From contig CAJXQC010000001.1 in the NCBI GenBank assembly GCA_913058495.1, positions 186,779 through 250,778 on the forward strand: a stretch of 64,000 nt of DNA, given 5' to 3'. This document shows, in pieces, positions 32,694 to 43,500 of this stretch. Below the pieces are notes generated by a model. The model was not told where the DNA came from, did not search any database, and saw nothing but the letters and a program-made list of their open reading frames with translations. Within the stretch, counting starts at the first letter, position 1, and each line of letters starts with the position of its first letter. Source of the DNA: an uncultured Balneola sp. GTDB taxonomy: Bacteria > Bacteroidota > Rhodothermia > Balneolales > Balneolaceae. The translations under genes were made by a program, and so were the position numbers.

Positions 32694-32873
32694 AAAAGTA
32701 CCTGTGTTTTAAGTGTGCTGAATCATAACCAAAAGATGGAAGACTTGGAAGAGGAGAGTTTTTGTTTTATTCGCAATTAAATCGGAGGTCAATGTTATGA
32801 TCATTATTTCTTAACAAAACATAGTTGGAATTAGGTTAAACTACCCGTACCTTTTTGACCTTAATTCAAAAAA

Positions 32874-32886
32874 TGACCGGCGGTCA
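32874..32886. promoter_or_regulatory. Candidate TetR operator overlapping the efflux-operon start region
   Basis: TGACCGGCGGTCA is a perfect 6+1+6 dyad, 5 bases before ATG 32891. TGACC...GGTCA half-sites are of the type used by TetR/AcrR regulators. Its place suggests autorepression of the regulator and the efflux genes. Confidence 0.65.
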
Positions 32887-32890
32887 CAAA

Positions 32891-33598
32891 ATGGGAATTT
32901 CAGAACGTAAAGAACGGGAAAAGGAGCAAAAGAGGTCTCTTATGTTAGAGGCTGCTGAAGCTTTGATTCTGGAAAAGGGTTTAGACAACCTTAATATGAC
33001 GGAAGTAGCTGACCGTGCTGAAGTAAGTAAAGGGTCACTTTATCAGTATTTCGAAAGTAAAACAGATCTTGTTTTAGGGATTTGTGATAAGGCAACGGGA
33101 TTGCTGACTAAGGAAATTCAGAAGGTGCTCACACAGGACAAACCCGGCATTGAGCTGGTTCATATGATAGGATCAACATTTATGAGTTTTGTAACGCAAC
33201 ATCCGGAGTATTTCAGGGCAATGAGATTTCATGATAACCTGAAGGAGACAAGTGACTTAGAGGACAGTACATTTCTGGATTCCTGTTCCACAAATATGCA
33301 AAGTTCTTTTACCTGCATGGTGCGTGCAATTCAGATTGGTATGCAGGACGGGAGTATAAATTCAAGCTACGACCCGAAAGAACTGGCTTTGATACTTTGG
33401 GCTACTTCTCACGGAATGGTAAGTATGGCATATCAGCATCAAAACACGCAGCATTTCAACCTTTTAAATGAGCTCGGTATAAATCTGAAATCTCTGTTTG
33501 AGAACTTCATGAAAATGATCGGTTGTGGAATTGCCACTGAAGCTCAGAAAGGAAACTATGACTCACAGTCATTTTTTGAAACTAATGGAAAAAATTAA
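32891..33598 (+). CDS. TetR/AcrR-family regulator of the efflux operon
   Basis: 235 residues from ATG 32891; frames reach back to a TTG at 32855 and an ATG at 32873, but those would translate through the dyad operator. The N-terminal HTH is typical: EAAEALILEKGLDNLNMTEVA, then VSKGSLYQYFESKTDLV. The C-terminal ligand domain is unassigned. It lies 23 bases upstream of the tolC-like gene in an efflux operon, so it is probably its repressor, responding to a substrate or to envelope stress (inference). Confidence 0.88.
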   Translation: MGISERKEREKEQKRSLMLEAAEALILEKGLDNLNMTEVADRAEVSKGSLYQYFESKTDLVLGICDKATGLLTKEIQKVLTQDKPGIELVHMIGSTFMSFVTQHPEYFRAMRFHDNLKETSDLEDSTFLDSCSTNMQSSFTCMVRAIQIGMQDGSINSSYDPKELALILWATSHGMVSMAYQHQNTQHFNLLNELGINLKSLFENFMKMIGCGIATEAQKGNYDSQSFFETNGKN

Positions 33599-33621
33599 CG
33601 TAATCGGCAACTGAATTTTTA

Positions 33622-35073
33622 ATGATACTAACTAACATAAATAGAATGGGTAACAGATTAGGGCTTCTGCTTATTTCACTAACTTTGCTTACATCAACTT
33701 TAAAAGCACAACCGGGGGATTTAAACAGGGAAATAACTTTGGAGCAAGCCATTGAAATGGCTCTGGCTAATAATCCGCAGATCAACAGAGCTATTCTTGC
33801 TATAGACGATGCAGAGGAACTTTTAAACTTGGCCAGAGCTGAAGTATATCCTGATATCACATCTTCAATAAATTATACCAGAAATATTGAAATACCTGTT
33901 CAGTTTCTTCCCGCCGAAATTTTTGGGGGACCAGCAGGCACATTAACACCAGTTCAGTTCGGTACAGATAATAATTGGCAAGGTGGGTTTTCAGTAGCTC
34001 AAAATTTGTTCAAAGGCGAAGCAATAGTTGCATTAAAAAGTTCGGCAGTATTTAAAAAAGTCCAGGAAGAGAATTACAGATCAGCCAGTCAGCAAATAAT
34101 TACGCAAGCAAGAATTGATTACTATGCTGTACTTGCTGCTCAGGAACAGCTTAGACTAGCCAACGCACAAATTGAAAGGCTAGAAACAAACCTGAAAGAA
34201 AACGAAGCCAGAGCAAAAGCTGGAATTGTAGATGATTATGCAGTACTTCAACTTAAAGTGCAATTGAGTAATCAAAAACCTCAACAAATCGAAGCGAAAT
34301 ACGCTGTTGATGAAGCATACAGAAACTTGAACATTGTGATGGGGCTGCCAGTAAAATTTTCTTACAAGGTGAAAGGTAGTCTCAACGAATTTGATATTCT
34401 TTCAGAGACGGCTTCTCAATCTGAGAATAGTCACTTAAAGAAGATCGACAAAATGAATCCCTACAGCTTCTCTTCAGCCACTACCGATTCAGCTTTACTA
34501 ACAGAGAACAGAGGTGATATCAGAATAGCTGAAGCAAACTTAAGATTGCAAGACAAACAGATCAGAGCAGAGAAAAGCAGGTTTCTTCCAACGCTAACTG
34601 CGTCGTACAATTTGCAATGGAGTGCAGCCGAGGCTGGAAGTCCTGACTTCTTTCAGGATGCTAAAAGATTCCAGACTTTAGGTGTGAATTTAAGTTTGCC
34701 TCTATTCCAAGGATTTTCAAGAATGGCTAATTTGGAAAGAGCTCAAATCCAATACAAAGATATCGAAGAGCAAAAGCGAATGGCGATCCTGATTGCGCAA
34801 AATGAAGTGGCGAGTGCGAGCGAAGAATTAGATAAGATTTTTGAAACAGCGACAGCCAGAAAACAAGCACTGGAACAAGCAAGTATCGGATATGACAGGG
34901 CTAAGAAAAGACTTGAAAACGGTTTGGGGTCTCAGCTTGAACTAACAGAAGCAGAAATTCAGGTTAGGGAAGCTGAAGTAAATTATGCGATCATGGTATT
35001 TAATTATCTGACAGCAAAAGCAAATTATGACTTGGCAACCGGAATGGTGCCATTTGTAGACACAACTAACTAA
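33622..35073 (+). CDS. TolC-family outer-membrane efflux channel
   Basis: 483 residues. Signal peptide to about residue 30 (ending TLKAQ). TolC-type repeats appear as long helices: TLEQAIEMALANNPQINRA at the start of repeat one, LRLQDKQIRAEKSRFLPTL at the start of repeat two, and QLELTEAEIQVREAEVNY near the end. An alternative start, ATG 33646, gives a tidier signal peptide. It forms the trimeric exit duct of a tripartite pump with the next two genes. Confidence 0.92.
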   Translation: MILTNINRMGNRLGLLLISLTLLTSTLKAQPGDLNREITLEQAIEMALANNPQINRAILAIDDAEELLNLARAEVYPDITSSINYTRNIEIPVQFLPAEIFGGPAGTLTPVQFGTDNNWQGGFSVAQNLFKGEAIVALKSSAVFKKVQEENYRSASQQIITQARIDYYAVLAAQEQLRLANAQIERLETNLKENEARAKAGIVDDYAVLQLKVQLSNQKPQQIEAKYAVDEAYRNLNIVMGLPVKFSYKVKGSLNEFDILSETASQSENSHLKKIDKMNPYSFSSATTDSALLTENRGDIRIAEANLRLQDKQIRAEKSRFLPTLTASYNLQWSAAEAGSPDFFQDAKRFQTLGVNLSLPLFQGFSRMANLERAQIQYKDIEEQKRMAILIAQNEVASASEELDKIFETATARKQALEQASIGYDRAKKRLENGLGSQLELTEAEIQVREAEVNYAIMVFNYLTAKANYDLATGMVPFVDTTN

Positions 35074-35103
35074 CGAAATTATTCAACTATATAAATCTAA
35101 GAA

Positions 35104-36177
35104 ATGAAAGTTCAAAACTATTTAACCATACTAATAGCCGGCACAGTACTTCTGGGTTGTGGAGGCGAAGCTCAACAGGCGGAAACTCAGGAAGAGCTTG
35201 TAAAAACAGTAAATATTACTACTAAAACCATAGTTCCAAGCACTTTTGCAAGTTATGTGAGAGTGGTAGGAAATGTGGAAACTTCAAACGATATCATGAT
35301 CTCTGCCGAAGTTAACGGAAGAGTAATTGACTACAGAGTAGAAGAGGGAGCTCAGGTTAAAAAAGGTCAGACCATTGTAAAAATTGACGATTCTAAACTG
35401 AAGCAGGAAAAAGCCCGGTTAGAAGCAATGACTTCTCAAACCAAGGAGCAATACGAGCGTCTCAAAAAAGTGTATGAAGAAGATGGAATCGGATCTGAAT
35501 TAGATTACCTGAACGCGAAGTATGCTTATGAGCAGAGTAACTCAGCATTGGAATCAATTAAAATTGATCTTGAGAATACAAGTATCAAAGCGCCATTCAA
35601 CGGAGAAGTTGAAGCAATTATAGTTGAAGAAGGTGAAATGGTAAGTCCCGGAATGCAGGTTGTCCGATTGATCGGTTCTGATGCCTATAAAATAGTAGCC
35701 GGCGTTCCTGCTCGGTATTCAGATGCTGTCCAGATCGGAGATAAGGTAGATGTTTGGTTTGATACTCAGGTAAGGGATACGCTTAATTCCGCTATCAATT
35801 ATGTTGGAGGCAGTATCAATCCCCAAAACAGAACATTCAGGATTGAGACCAAACTTCCCAAGAACAAAACATATAAAGTAGACATGATTGCTAACATGAA
35901 GTTAAAAACAGTTGAGCAAAGTAATGTTTTAGTGATCAGTGAAGAGTTTGTGTATTCAAAAGACAACCGATACGTGGTCTATGTGCTTTCTGAAAATGAA
36001 GAAGGAAAGGCTGTGGCAAATGAAAGAGAAGTGAAGTTGGGACTTTCATACCAAACAAATGTGATCATAGAAGAAGGACTTGCTGAAGGTGACAAACTGA
36101 TCACATTAGGCTCTGCTTTTCTTGATGATGGCATGCGTGTGACGGTGAAGGACGACAAAAAATTAGCAGCAAATTAA
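35104..36177 (+). CDS. RND efflux periplasmic adaptor (membrane-fusion lipoprotein)
   Basis: 357 residues. Lipobox in LIAGTVLLGCGG (Cys about residue 19), so inner-membrane anchored by lipid. The two lipoyl halves are VNGRVIDYRVEEGAQVKKGQ and IKAPFNGEVEAIIVEEGEMV, with a short helical hairpin between them, then a beta-barrel domain and C-terminal membrane-proximal domain. It bridges the RND pump and the TolC-like channel. Gap of 30 bases from tolC-like and 18 bases to the pump gene. Confidence 0.92.
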   Translation: MKVQNYLTILIAGTVLLGCGGEAQQAETQEELVKTVNITTKTIVPSTFASYVRVVGNVETSNDIMISAEVNGRVIDYRVEEGAQVKKGQTIVKIDDSKLKQEKARLEAMTSQTKEQYERLKKVYEEDGIGSELDYLNAKYAYEQSNSALESIKIDLENTSIKAPFNGEVEAIIVEEGEMVSPGMQVVRLIGSDAYKIVAGVPARYSDAVQIGDKVDVWFDTQVRDTLNSAINYVGGSINPQNRTFRIETKLPKNKTYKVDMIANMKLKTVEQSNVLVISEEFVYSKDNRYVVYVLSENEEGKAVANEREVKLGLSYQTNVIIEEGLAEGDKLITLGSAFLDDGMRVTVKDDKKLAAN

Positions 36178-36195
36178 TTTAACTCGGAAACTATT

Positions 36196-39100
36196 ATGAG
36201 TACCGAAAAAAATAACAACGGCGCATCAAAAAACGGAGCTACCTTTGCTGAAGAAGGAAAGCGTAAAGAATTTGGGCTGTCGACGTTTTCAATAAACAAC
36301 AGAATTAGCGTACTGGTACTGTTGGTACTGATAGCGATCATGGGGATAGTGTCATATCTGACCATTCCTAAAGAAAGCTTCCCAAGTATAAACATCCCGA
36401 ATATATTTGTGGTTACAGTTTATCCCGGAGTTTCGCCGGAGGATATGGAGAGTCTGGTTACCAGAAAGCTTGAAGATGAGTTGAGCAACATCTCTGATAT
36501 AAAAAATATGACCTCATCATCTGCTGAGGGCTATTCAAATATCAATCTGGAATTTGAACCAAGTGTAGATATTGAAGATGCTCTCCAGAAAGTGCGGGAA
36601 AAAGTAGATCTGGCTAAGCCGGAGCTTCCCGAAGATGCGGAAGAACCAACCGTTCAGGAAATAAATCTGTCTGAATTTCCGATCATGAATGTGAATCTTT
36701 CCGGAGAATATGATGAAGTAATTCTTAAAGAAATAGCGGAAGATCTTCAGGATAAAATCGAAGCAATTCCTTCTGTTCTTGGAGTTGATCTGACCGGAGG
36801 AACAGAGCGCGAGGTTCAGGTGGACGTCGATCTTGCCAAAATGAAATACTACAATATTGCTTTTGGTGATATTATTCAGGCAATTTCGAATGAAAACGTA
36901 ACTATTCCGGGTGGAGACATTTCGGTTGGTACCAAAAAATTCTTACTTCGTATACCGGGACAATATGAAGACACAAAACTACTCGAAGACATTGTAATTA
37001 AAGGTGAAAATCGTAGCCCGATTTATGTTCGGGATGTTGCTAAAGTAACCTTTGGTTTCAAGGAAAGAGCAACATATTCTGAACTGGACGATGCTCCTGT
37101 AATTACTTTGGGTATTAAAAAACGTACCGGAGAAAACATCCTTGATACCGGTAATGAAGTAAAAGCCATTCTTGATGAAGCAATTCCAACCTTGCCGCCA
37201 ACTACACGATATGCGATCACTAACGATCAGAGTGTAGATGTAATTAACATGGTTACCAATCTGGAGAATAATATTATTTCCGGATTGATCCTGGTGGTAG
37301 GCGTTTTATTATTCTTTTTAGGAGTAAGAAACTCTTCATTTGTTGGGATCTCCATTCCAATGTCTATGTTCCTTTCTTTTATAGTGTTATCTGCTGTGGG
37401 AATAACTATGAATATGATTGTTCTTTTCTCATTGATCCTATCTTTAGGAATGTTGGTGGATAATGCCATAGTAGTGGTAGAGAATATTTATCGCTATCTG
37501 GAAGAAGGATATGAACGATTTGAAGCTGCCAAGAAAGGAACCGGTGAAGTTGCTGTTCCGATTATTGCAGGAACGTTCACAACAATTGCGGCATTCGCAC
37601 CAATGATCTTCTGGCCGGGAATTGTAGGTCAATTTATGAGCTATTTGCCAAAGACACTGATCATTACACTGGCAAGTTCACTATTTGTTGGGTTAGTAAT
37701 TAATCCTGTGATCTGTGCACTGTTTATGACGGTTGAAGGTCAGGATGCTGAGGCGAAACTAACTCCAAATGGAAAAAAGATATTGTACGGAGTTGTTGGA
37801 TTCTTTTTACTGATATTTCTAGCTACAAATTTCATCACTTGGGCGATGCTAATCATCCTAGGAGTTATTTTCTGGGCGCTTAACAAATATGCGTTAGAGC
37901 CGGTAGGAAGATGGTGGCAAAGAGATGGCCTCAATAAAGTGATTGCTAAATATGAAAATACGTTAGTATGGTCTTTAAACCACAGACTATCAGTATTGGG
38001 AATTTCAGCAGTAGTTCTTGTTTTGAGTTTTGTAGCATTAGGTGCTTTTAACCCGGGAACGGAATTTTTCCCTGAGGACATCCCTCCACGTGACGTTTAT
38101 GTACAGGTAGAAACACCGATCGGTTCGGATGTGGAATACACCAAAACCATTATCGAAGAAGTTCAGCAGCGTGTTAAAAATCTTCCAAATTTTGTGGATG
38201 TAAATAGCGTGCTTGCAACATCAGGGGCAAGTATTACTGCTGATCCGGGTGCCGGAGGTGGAGGTAATACTCCGAACAAAGGAACCGTGGCTCTGAACTT
38301 TGTGGATTTCCAGGAGCGTGAAGGCGATGTGTTTGAAGCCATGGAATTTCTGAGAAATCACATGAGTGATAACATTGTAGGAGCAAAAGTAACTGTGGAA
38401 CAGCCACCAAACGGTCCTCCAACAGGAAAGCCGGTAAATCTGGAAATTTCCGGGCCTAACATGGATCAGCTAAGTATGCTCTCAGGAGAAATTTTATCTA
38501 TTCTTGAAGAAGATTCTGTATTCGCAAAAATGGATGGCTTGGAATCAAATCTACCGGAAGCTCGACCTGAGATCAGAGTAGATGTGGATCGTGAAAAAGC
38601 TGCTCTCTACGAACTTTCAACCAATGTGATCGGGATGACCATTCGTCAGGCAATCAATGGTGTGGAAGCTTCAAAATTCCGAGATGGAAAAGAAGAGTAC
38701 GACATTATAGTTCGGTTAAATGATGAGTATCGTGATGACCTGAGTACATTAGGTGACTTGACTATTCCGCATGAAGGAAATCAAATTCCACTTTCAGAAG
38801 TAGCAACATGGGAAGTTAAAGACGGACTTGGCGGGATCAATCACAAAGATTCAGAACGTGTTATCACCATAAGTGCTGATGTTCGCTCAGGATATCAGGC
38901 AAATGCGGTGTTGGCTGAAGTTCAGGGAGTTCTTTCTAATTATCTGGATGATATACCTTCCGGATACGGTTACAGCTGGACAGGGCAGCAACAGGAGCAG
39001 GACGAATCGTTTGAGTTTCTGGGAATTGCATTCCTGATCGCAGTATTTCTGATCGCATTTATTTTGGTATCACAGTTTAATTCGATAGCAAAACCGATCA

Positions 39101-39687
39101 TTATTTTGAGTTCGGTAGTAATGTCGATGGCGGGTGTGTTCTACGGATTGGTAACCTTCCAGATGGCGTTTGGTTTGATGGCTTTTCTTGGAATTATTTC
39201 ACTCGCAGGAATTGTAGTAAACAACGCCATTGTATTGATCGATTACGTGGATATCCTCAGAACACGTGATGGATTGAGTTTACGAGATGCTTTAGTTCAA
39301 GGTGGAAAAGTGCGTTTTCGTCCGGTAATTCTTACGGCAATTACGACCACACTTGGTTTAGTGCCGCTGGCAATCGGATTCAATATTGATTTCATTGTGT
39401 TGGTAAATACTCCTATCGAGTTTTTTGGAAACCTAGGCTCTTATGTTTACATGGGTGGTGAGCAAGCAACATGGTGGGGACCGATGGCAATAGCAGTAAT
39501 TGTAGGTTTATTATTTGCTACAGCTCTTACACTGATCCTAGTTCCTGTGCTGTACAGCTTAATTGAAAGAAGTCGCCGAGGCTTGAACAAAGTTATGTTT
39601 GGAAAAGAAGAGCCGGGCATCATCAAAGACCAAAGTGATTTGAATGGAAACGGCGCAAGCACAAAACCCGAGCCGGTCACTGCTTAG
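36196..39687 (+). CDS. RND-family efflux pump permease (AcrB-like)
   Basis: 1163 residues, a full-length HAE1-type RND transporter. Twelve membrane segments are expected in the usual 1+5+1+5 layout; clear ones include ISVLVLLVLIAIMGIVSYL near residue 35 and IISGLILVVGVLLFFLGV near 360. The proton-relay region shows LGMLVDNAIVVVENI. The two large periplasmic loops contain YPGVSPEDMESLVT and porter-domain repeats. Extra length comes from an insertion in the second half (an added membrane pair and tail). Substrate unknown. It ends an operon closed by the terminator at 39739. Confidence 0.94.
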   Translation: MSTEKNNNGASKNGATFAEEGKRKEFGLSTFSINNRISVLVLLVLIAIMGIVSYLTIPKESFPSINIPNIFVVTVYPGVSPEDMESLVTRKLEDELSNISDIKNMTSSSAEGYSNINLEFEPSVDIEDALQKVREKVDLAKPELPEDAEEPTVQEINLSEFPIMNVNLSGEYDEVILKEIAEDLQDKIEAIPSVLGVDLTGGTEREVQVDVDLAKMKYYNIAFGDIIQAISNENVTIPGGDISVGTKKFLLRIPGQYEDTKLLEDIVIKGENRSPIYVRDVAKVTFGFKERATYSELDDAPVITLGIKKRTGENILDTGNEVKAILDEAIPTLPPTTRYAITNDQSVDVINMVTNLENNIISGLILVVGVLLFFLGVRNSSFVGISIPMSMFLSFIVLSAVGITMNMIVLFSLILSLGMLVDNAIVVVENIYRYLEEGYERFEAAKKGTGEVAVPIIAGTFTTIAAFAPMIFWPGIVGQFMSYLPKTLIITLASSLFVGLVINPVICALFMTVEGQDAEAKLTPNGKKILYGVVGFFLLIFLATNFITWAMLIILGVIFWALNKYALEPVGRWWQRDGLNKVIAKYENTLVWSLNHRLSVLGISAVVLVLSFVALGAFNPGTEFFPEDIPPRDVYVQVETPIGSDVEYTKTIIEEVQQRVKNLPNFVDVNSVLATSGASITADPGAGGGGNTPNKGTVALNFVDFQEREGDVFEAMEFLRNHMSDNIVGAKVTVEQPPNGPPTGKPVNLEISGPNMDQLSMLSGEILSILEEDSVFAKMDGLESNLPEARPEIRVDVDREKAALYELSTNVIGMTIRQAINGVEASKFRDGKEEYDIIVRLNDEYRDDLSTLGDLTIPHEGNQIPLSEVATWEVKDGLGGINHKDSERVITISADVRSGYQANAVLAEVQGVLSNYLDDIPSGYGYSWTGQQQEQDESFEFLGIAFLIAVFLIAFILVSQFNSIAKPIIILSSVVMSMAGVFYGLVTFQMAFGLMAFLGIISLAGIVVNNAIVLIDYVDILRTRDGLSLRDALVQGGKVRFRPVILTAITTTLGLVPLAIGFNIDFIVLVNTPIEFFGNLGSYVYMGGEQATWWGPMAIAVIVGLLFATALTLILVPVLYSLIERSRRGLNKVMFGKEEPGIIKDQSDLNGNGASTKPEPVTA

Positions 39688-39738
39688 CGGAAGAAAATAA
39701 CCCTCCCTTATCAAAGGGTGGGAACGGTTCAAAAATTT

Positions 39739-39778
39739 AAAAAGCCCGATTCTGTTTTTCAGAGTTGGGCTTTTTATT
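39739..39778 (+). terminator. Terminator of the efflux operon
   Basis: AAAAAGCCCGATTCTG pairs with CAGAGTTGGGCTTTTT around a TTTTT loop, with two wobble or mismatch positions, and the stem runs into TTTTTATTT. It lies 52 bases after the RND pump stop. Confidence 0.85.
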
Positions 39779-39793
39779 TGCAAAAAATTTCAG

Positions 39794-39811
39794 TCTCCCC
39801 TTGAGGGGAGA
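39794..39811. repeat. REP-like palindrome
   Basis: TCTCCCCTTGAGGGGAGA, perfect 8-bp arms with a TG loop. The following GATTATCCAAACAGTT resembles GATCATCCAAATGGTT after the palindrome at 49353-49370, so the two are copies of one repeat. Confidence 0.75.
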
Positions 39812-39956
39812 TGATTATCCAAACAGTTACTTCACATACACCCTTCGCTTTTTCGGCAAGCCGAAAACCGCACCTTCCTCGAGGGAGGAACTAAGTCTTC
39901 AATAAGCCTTTCAATTTCAGAAAAAGCTCCCCAATTAAATTTGATTGAAGAAGTCA

Positions 39957-40290
39957 GTTAATTCGTTGACAGTTTAGTAGTGATAGTTCCAAGAAAATTC
40001 GCCCTTAGTATTTAAGACGGAAAAGTGAGCATGATCCGGACGCGTCTGCAAAGCAGGAATAATCCTTTCAGGTGAGGAGAGTAGATATTTTCCAAGAATG
40101 CTCGAGGACCTTTAGGATTATTCAGCGCAGGATCAGTGAACCCGTCTTAAATACTTCGGCTTGATCTTTTGCTACTTTTGTATCAAGACAAAAGTAGGTG
40201 CCCTTGTTCTAAATTAAACCTTGTTATAGGATTCAGTTCCTTGGCTCTGTGTACTTTTGTGTGGACAAAAGTACCAAAAACCACCAGAAA
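39957..40290. repeat. Dispersed repeat, second copy, interrupted by a palindromic insert
   Basis: Matches 18570-18750 at both ends. Between GTTTAGT (39972-39978) and AGTGAACCC (40135-40143) an extra 156-160 bp is present that the other copy lacks. The insert region contains TATTTAAGACGG (40009-40020) facing CCGTCTTAAATA (40142-40153) and, inside, AATAATCCT facing AGGATTATT. The repeat also has a CTACTTTTGT / ACAAAAGTAG hairpin near 40172-40200. Confidence 0.6.
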
Positions 40291-40561
40291 ACATAAAGAT
40301 TTCACTTTTACAAGTCGTTGATTAAAAAATAGCTTAGGATTCTATCTTTCTTCAAGGTTACTAATACCCATGTTTTCTGGAAGCTTTAAATTATCAAATT
40401 AATTTTTTCAAAGCCCTAATATCTAAAGTTTTAAGATTATTACTAGAATTCCTTCCATCAAGAAGAGAACTTTACTAACCCCCAAATACAAATTTTAAAC
40501 ACATTAGAACTCATATTTAATTATTCTAAGCCACTTACTATCAGAAATCAATCAGATTAAG

Positions 40562-43500
40562 ATGAAACGACTCACTTCCTTACTTAGCTTTGTGCTTCTA
40601 ATAAGCACATCAACACTTTATGCTCAAAAATCAGATAAAGACTCCCGTTATGATATTGCCTGGAACAGCCTAGAATTCAGAAGCATTGGACCTGCCTTTA
40701 CTTCGGGAAGGATCTCGGATTTTGCTGTAAATCCAGACAACCACAGCGAGTTTTATATTGCAACGGCATCAGGTGGAGTGTGGAAAACGGAGAATGGCGG
40801 TATTAGTCTGAAGCCGGTTTTTGATAACGAAGGCTCTTACTCCATCGGTTTCGTGGCGATGGATCCAAACAATCACAATGTGGTTTGGGTTGGAACGGGA
40901 GAAAATAATAATCAGCGAAGTGTGGCTTATGGTGATGGAGTGTACAAATCCATTGATGGTGGCAAAAGCTGGAAGCATATGGGACTGAAGAATTCTGAGC
41001 ACATCGGAATGATAGAAATTGATCCCAGAGATTCAGACGTGGTTTATGTAGCGGCAACCGGACCACTTTGGAGTTCCGGCGGAGATCGTGGATTGTACAA
41101 AACTACTGATGGTGGAGAGAATTGGGAGAAAGTATTGGAGATCAGCGAGCACACCGGAGTAAATGAAGTTCATATGGATCCGAGAGATCCTGATGTGTTG
41201 TATGCAACGGCTCATCAGCGAAGAAGAAGAGTATTTACATATATCAGCGGTGGACCTGAATCAGCGATTTACAAATCTACGGATGCCGGAAAAACCTGGA
41301 ACAAAACCATGAGAGGAATGCCTGGCGGAGACATCGGAAGAATCGGAATGGATATTTCTACTGCAAATCCGGATGTGGTTTATGCAGTTGTTGAAGCCGA
41401 ATCAGGCAAAAGCGGATTTTATCGTTCTGATGACAGAGGAGAATCATGGGAAAAACAGAGTAATTATTCATCAAGTGGTAATTATTATCAGGAAGTGATC
41501 GCTGATCCTGTGGATGTAGACCTGGTGTATGTGATGAACACGTATTCCGGAGTTTCTGAAGACGGAGGAAAGACGTTCAACAATGTAGGCGAGAAGAATA
41601 AGCATATTGACAATCATGCGTTGTGGATCAATCCTGATAACCCGAGTCACTTGTTGAACGGAAATGATGGTGGAGTGTATGAGTCGTTTGATCGTGGAAA
41701 GACATGGAGATTTTTTACCAATCTTCCGGTAACACAGTTCTATAAAGTAGCCGCTGATAATGCAGAGCCTTTTTATAATATCTACGGCGGAACTCAGGAT
41801 AACTTCACTTTAGGCGGACCTTCCCGAACAAACGCCACAACCGGAATCAATGATGACGAATGGTTTGTAACGGTACTTGGGGACGGATTTGAGCCTCATG
41901 TTGATCCAACTAATCCGAATATTGTGTATGCACAATCTCAATATGGTGGATTAGCTCGATTCGATAAACAAAGTGGCGAACAGCAGAATATCAGACCTCA
42001 GGCCCCCGATGCAGATTATGATTATAACTGGAACTGGGATTCCCCATTTTTTATAAGTACTCATGACAACAAGAGACTTTATTTTGCATCTGATCGTGTT
42101 CTAAGAAGTGACGATATGGGACAAAGTTGGAGAGAAGTTAGTGGTGATCTTACGCGCCAACTGGATCGAAATAAATTTGAAGTGATGGATAAAGTGTGGC
42201 CGATGGATGCCATTGCAAAAAATGCTTCAACTTCAGTGTATGGAAGTATTGTTGCTCTAGCAGAATCTCCACTGGATGAAAATCTATTGTACGCCGGAAC
42301 CGATGACGGATTGGTTCATGTATCAGAAGATGGAGGAGAAACCTGGAAGAAATACGATAAGTTTCCGGGAGTTCCTGATATGGTGTATGTAAATGAATTG
42401 ATCGCATCAGAGCATGATAGAAATACCGTATATGTTGCATTCAACAATCACAAAAACGGAGATTTTAAACCATACATTTTAAAAAGTACAAACCTGGGAA
42501 AGTCGTGGAAATCGATAACGAATAATCTTCCGGAAAGAGGCTCTATCTATTCCATAGCTGAGGATTTCGAAACCGGAAATCTCTTATTCGTAGGGACAGA
42601 ATTCAGCATGTTTGCTTCCATTGATGGTGGTGAATACTGGAAGGAATTGAACAAAGGATTACCAACCGTAGCTGTTCGGGATATTGATATTCAGAAAAGA
42701 GAAAACGATCTGATTTTGGGGACTTTCGGACGTAGTTTTTACGTGATGGACGATTATTCTGCTCTTCAGGAATTATCGAAGGAAGTTGCAGAAAAAGAAG
42801 CTTATTTATTTTCTACAAGACATGCTTATCAATACCAGCAGTACAGCAGAATTGCAGCAAGTAATACTATCAGTTGGTTGGGACCAAAAGGATTTCAGGG
42901 CGAGGATTATTTCCTGGGCGAAAACCCTGAGTTTGGTGCTGCTTTCACTTACTACTTAAAAGACGGATATAAAACTAAGAAAGCTATTCGCGAAGCTGAA
43001 GAAGCGAAGAAACGAAAAGATGGTGAGACGGTTTATTACCCAACTTATGAGCAATTAAAAGCGGAAGAAGAGGAAGAAGCACCATTCCTGATCTTTACAG
43101 TTAAGGATGCTAATGGAGAAGTAGTTCGCGAATTAAAAACGTCTCCAAGAAAAGGGATCAACAGAATTTACTGGGATCTGACATACCCACAGATCACAAG
43201 ATTAAATACCAGAGATGCTGATCAGTCTAAGGATTTTGATTCAGGATTGATGGTGCTTCCGGGAATGTATACTGTTGAGTTATCAAAAAGCATTGATGGA
43301 GAAGTTACTCAATTAACCGAAGCACAGAGCTTTGAAGTAAGATCGTTAGGTAATGTGACTTTACCGGCAGAAGATCCTGAAGCGATGTTGGCTTTTCACA
43401 AGCAACTAAATCAGCTTTCAAAAGCAGCCAATAGTGCAAGAAGTGCGGTAGGAGAAGCTCAGGAACGACTTCAATATTACAAAGGTGCATTAAAAGCTCT

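Larger units (their letters stand above)
39688..40561. other. Long gene-free interval with terminator and several repeats
   Basis: From left to right: the terminator at 39739-39778; C/G-rich palindromes at 39794-39811 and 39875-39890; TTTCGGC AA GCCGAAA at 39851-39866; a dispersed repeat shared with 18.6 kb (39957-40290), interrupted by a 160-bp palindromic insert; then about 270 bases of AT-rich DNA before the BNR gene, probably its leader. No gene seen. Confidence 0.65.
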
